Origin: Chlamydiota bacterium
Lineage (GTDB): Bacteria; Auribacterota; UBA3054; B51-G9
Reading direction: 5' to 3'
Length of the DNA stretch: 24,843 nt
Assembly (NCBI GenBank): GCA_030596365.1
Contig: JAUVKG010000003.1
Location: 1-24,843, forward strand
The notes under the pieces are model-generated. The model saw nothing but the letters and a program-made list of their open reading frames with translations. It made no database searches and had not been told where the DNA came from. The stretch's first letter is position 1. Each line of letters starts with the position of its first letter. Positions 23,101 through 24,843 of this stretch are shown here, in pieces. Position numbers and translations under genes: made by a program.

Positions 23101-23975
23101 TCATTAACTTCCCATGAACCGTCTGAGCCACCACCTGTCACCCACATGGCCCCATCGTAAGCTGCAACACCAATATATTGTCGTGGGGTCCATTCGGCGC
23201 TACTCGTGGCTTCCGTCCAGTTTGTACCATCTGTTGACGACCATACGTCATTTTTCAGACCACCGCTGCCGTAGCCACCCATTATCCACATTTTTCCATC
23301 ATATACTACAGATGCATGGCCACGGCGAGCTGCCCATGGAGCACCTGTTGTTACACATGTCCAATTGCTACCATCTGTCGAATACCATACATCGCTTTTG
23401 TTTGCTGACGCATCAAACCCTCCAAAAATCCACATTTTCCCATTATAAACAACGCCTGAAGGCTGACCACGTGCAGACCATGGAGCTTCTGCAGTTGTCT
23501 GTGTCCAATTAGTACCATCGCTTGAACTCCAAACGTCGCCAAGTCTATCGTAAAGATATGCGAAGCCAGCCATTATCCACATTTTTCCACCAAAAACTAA
23601 TCCAACAAAATCTCGACGACCTTTCCAAGGTGCATTATCTGTTACGAGTGTCCAATTTGTACCATTATTTGATGACCATACATCATTAGGATGTGGAGAG
23701 CCACCGGCATCGCCGCTTATTATCCACATACGATCATTGTGGCTAAGGAACGCCGGGTCCTCGCGGCGTTTCCATTGCGCAGCCGCAGTGGCATTACGCC
23801 ACTGAATAGTATTTTCCTGTTGGATCTCATCGTAGGTGCTGTCGCCTTCGCCGAAATAACTCCAACTGTTCTTGTTCAGTTTCTGTCGATCAAATTGTTT
23901 TTCTTCAGCAAAAAGCAAGGAAGACGAGATGAGTTCAAGTATCAAAACGCTAATAATCACATGTAATATTTTCAT
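20178..23975 (-). CDS. Secreted Kelch-repeat/fibronectin-III/LamG protein
   Basis: 1265 residues. A signal peptide (1-23, cut near LFA|EE) is followed by six Kelch blades (about 75-345; repeats of GKMWIMGG...NDVWSSTDGTNWT), probably a propeller. Then six fibronectin-III-like repeats of about 91 residues follow: 355-445, 446-748, 749-838, 839-929, 930-1020 and 1021-1112. Each has TDKVEITW, YxVYRNT, FDDTT, TYYYWVK and SDSGYK. The second is split by a LamG domain (about 472-682: LIGYWKFNDS, CYFDGN, VTIELWAK, YMDEIRVWRG). The lysine-rich C-terminus (1113-1265) is unique, with no sorting signal recognised. It is probably exported and binds glycans or matrix. ATG 23975 is fixed by the signal peptide; no ribosome-binding site is seen. 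Confidence 0.9.
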   Translation of the reverse strand: MKILHVIISVLILELISSSLLFAEEKQFDRQKLNKNSWSYFGEGDSTYDEIQQENTIQWRNATAAAQWKRREDPAFLSHNDRMWIISGDAGGSPHPNDVWSSNNGTNWTLVTDNAPWKGRRDFVGLVFGGKMWIMAGFAYLYDRLGDVWSSSDGTNWTQTTAEAPWSARGQPSGVVYNGKMWIFGGFDASANKSDVWYSTDGSNWTCVTTGAPWAARRGHASVVYDGKMWIMGGYGSGGLKNDVWSSTDGTNWTEATSSAEWTPRQYIGVAAYDGAMWVTGGGSDGSWEVNDVWFSTNGTTWVLDTEHASWLTRYGHGLLVHNNRMWLAGGADVNTGQRLNDMWYSDEPPFVPAPPQNIQAGDGGYTDKVIITWNNCTGATKYVVYRNTTDTTNGAENISDEITGTTFDDTTAIPCKTYYYRVKSGCDNGWSDFSDSDSGYAKTLVPTDINASDGTYTSKVEITWNSYFYITNDLIGYWKFNDSNTIVDSSINDWTATNMGTTFSSSGKLNGACYFDGNSDIRLNAPVLTNLPVTIELWAKPAETQPVTLQGYYTIMNNDKPFSGGHGIGINKDRGLYLNRRGWDTEGWTTGYTLPSEVWTHLAVVLEATQITLYTNGVIYDTWSHSSTEGRACGELFTRVGLRNEGSTDRFKGYMDEIRVWRGVRSGDEIASNFENELSSEGLKHTVYRNTIDDNSSASDISGEIADTSFDDTTVNPGQTYYYWVKSKFNNNWSDFSDSDSGYKHLLAATGVSASDGDYTDKVEVTWNASTGATKYMVYRNTADTTNGAENISGEITGTSFDDTTATPYTTYYYWVKAGSDSCWSDLSDSDSGYKLLSIPTSVSASDGDYTDKVEITWDVNTDATKYMVYRNTTDTTNGAENISGEITETNFDDTTADPGQTYYYWVKNGCDNGWSNFSDSDNGYKLLSAPASTTASDGDYTNKVEITWPASTGATKYKIYRNTIDNNSSASDISGEIADTSFDDTTAIPGQTYYYWVKAGSDSGWSDFSNSDSGYKRLSTPTGVYATDGIYDDKVIITWSNVPYALTYIIYRSELNIASNATLLGQSVTNNIYSDSTVIPCKKYFYWIEANAAAGSSNLSESDSGFAFVSQGEPETEGKWKYKSKNGKAKLKVKGMGMDTPLANYLEDGCLVGLKDASNYKTVDGPHKLEPLKKKTGEIKKWVYAVKKNVTIKYTPKSDQLIYKVWKNLPAEIIFFVVPPAETAQDSSELNSLPVPVLEIYLQSGEKAGNGWKLLNPALIKSN
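20640..22913 (-). repeat. Six FnIII-type coding repeats of about 273 bp
   Basis: The DNA units are at 22913-22641, 22640-21732 (holding the LamG insert at about 22562-21930), 21731-21462, 21461-21189, 21188-20916 and 20915-20640. Units 1, 3 and 4 share near-identical stretches (ACxxTNGAENIS), while units 2 and 5 share the variant NNSSASDISGEIA. This suggests two duplicated subtypes. Confidence 0.8.
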
Positions 23976-24038
23976 AATTGTATCTTTTGGATTCGAGTGT
24001 TAGTTTCCGCCATTTTTTTTGCAACCTTTAAACCTTAA

Positions 24039-24101
24039 GCGCTTTAGCGCAACCTTAGGTTGCGAAAGCAACAACCTTTAAGCCGTTTCAGCGACTTAAA
24101 G
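24039..24101. repeat. Three consecutive hairpins at the phosphoesterase 3' end
   Basis: GCGCT, TT, AGCGC (24039-24050); GCAACC, TTA, GGTTGC (24049-24063); CTTTAAG (24076-24082) with CTTAAAG (24095-24101). The phosphoesterase stop codon (24088-24090) sits in the third loop. On the minus strand no U-run follows, so a classical terminator is unlikely. Confidence 0.55.
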
Positions 24102-24843
24102 TAAATTCCATGGTATTCGTCATACCTGCAACAGCAACAGTTATTTTAACAGGGAATTCATTTTCTTTTTTTGATATTAATTTCGCCTTAAAATTTAATA
24201 CTTTAATCGGTTCATTCGAGCCAAGGTCAAATGAAAAATTTGCAGACGGTAAAATTTGAATGTTTTCTGAAACGTCAACTTTAACAGAACCTTTTAAAAT
24301 ATTAGTTGTAAAGTTACGAATATAAATATCCCAATCTAATGATTTTAATTTAAATTTATTAAATTTATTGTGCCAGGGAGGGCGGAATGTAGTAAATGCC
24401 TGCGGTGTAACTTCCGGAATCTTTCTTGGCGAAAGTGAAAAAGAATCAATAATATCACCTTCAATATCATAAACATTAGCTGTAATATTTGAAGCGCTTG
24501 GGCTGCAAATCACATAGTGCAGACTTTTCTTCGCTTTTACTGAAAAGGGATTAAGATAAGTTCCGGGATCGTATAAAGGAGCTCCGGCTCCACCGGAAAT
24601 AACATAAGTCGTTCCGGCATATTCGCTTCTGTCATAAACGTGATCATGTCCGGAAACTACAAGGCTGACATTGTATTTTGAGAGCAGCGGAATAATAAAT
24701 TGCCGGACTTCTTTAACATCATCGCCCTTGGCGTGCCCGGCGCCTGTAAAAGCGGAGACATGTAACGCGGCAACAATAAAAGGTAATTTACATGTTTTAA
24801 GTTTTTCCTCTAACCAGTTGTACTGTATTGTTCCGGGTTTAAA
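24088..24843 (-). CDS. Purple-acid-phosphatase-like metallophosphoesterase (N-terminus outside window)
   Basis: The frame is open from the right edge to TGA 24090-24088, at least 251 residues. The visible part has the C-terminal half of a calcineurin-like catalytic domain: LPFIVAALHVSAF, the histidine strand that usually reads HHP, then VSLVVSGHDHVYDRSE, the GHxHxYxR metal-binding block of purple-acid-phosphatase-like enzymes, and TTYVISGGAGAPLY. It continues into a beta-rich C-terminal region (about residues 110-251) without known motifs. The family is usually exported; the signal peptide would lie off the window. A GTG at 24513 is internal. The substrate is unknown. The gene ends within a hairpin cluster 112 bp upstream of the Kelch gene, same strand. 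Confidence 0.82.
   Translation of the reverse strand, partial: FKPGTIQYNWLEEKLKTCKLPFIVAALHVSAFTGAGHAKGDDVKEVRQFIIPLLSKYNVSLVVSGHDHVYDRSEYAGTTYVISGGAGAPLYDPGTYLNPFSVKAKKSLHYVICSPSASNITANVYDIEGDIIDSFSLSPRKIPEVTPQAFTTFRPPWHNKFNKFKLKSLDWDIYIRNFTTNILKGSVKVDVSENIQILPSANFSFDLGSNEPIKVLNFKAKLISKKENEFPVKITVAVAGMTNTMEFTLSR

Overview
The window is AT-rich, densely coded bacterial DNA. A PEP-CTERM-like sorting tail, very large secreted adhesin-type proteins, a lipoprotein and a complete Fbp-type ABC transporter point to a Gram-negative. PEP-CTERM together with abundant short-period intergenic repeats would suit the PVC superphylum (Lentisphaerota, Kiritimatiellota) or a similar anaerobic lineage. No rRNA or other phylogenetic marker is present, so this placement is a guess.

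Layout. 1-4859 (+) is the 3' part of a giant secreted protein with a PEP-CTERM-like end, followed by lipB (4906-5598) with a possible leaderless promoter. 5599-6262 is gene-free and made of nested inverted repeats, a promoter-like site, a perfect 22-bp palindrome and a truncated small ORF. mazG (6263-7048) follows, then about 335 bp of 7-, 8- and 36-bp repeats. On the minus strand, 12558 down to 7384, lie hisC, an unknown membrane-anchored protein, hisB and bioB packed as an operon, then an SDR reductase beyond a repeat-filled gap. bioB carries an in-frame TAA with an AGGAGG just before it. 12898-16920 (+) is a four-gene operon (lipoprotein, solute-binding protein, double permease, ATPase) with 1-4 bp overlaps and a perfect-consensus sigma70 promoter. 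17016-18546 (-) holds a metallophosphoesterase and queC. queC is divergent from a DUF4143-type ATPase (18744-19976, +), each with its own TTGACA-N17 promoter. 20009-20191 (-) is the tail of a lost YfhO-like membrane protein, overlapping the end of a 1265-residue Kelch/FnIII/LamG secreted protein (20178-23975, -). The window closes with the C-terminal part of a purple-acid-phosphatase-like phosphoesterase (24088-24843, -).

How the genes fit together. There are housekeeping functions (lipoate attachment, NTP clean-up, histidine and biotin synthesis, queuosine precursor), one import system and a surface-protein repertoire. They are not one pathway.

The most unusual feature is the non-coding DNA. 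Many intergenic stretches are exactly 7-bp-phased tracts whose unit changes along the tract. A second family is a pair of 11-bp cores at 15-bp spacing, found at three loci. A third is a set of small GC-rich palindromes with a CTAAAG centre. Several genes end inside these repeats, the PEP-CTERM helix is itself encoded by an 8-bp tandem repeat, and one repeat sits in frame inside the giant protein.
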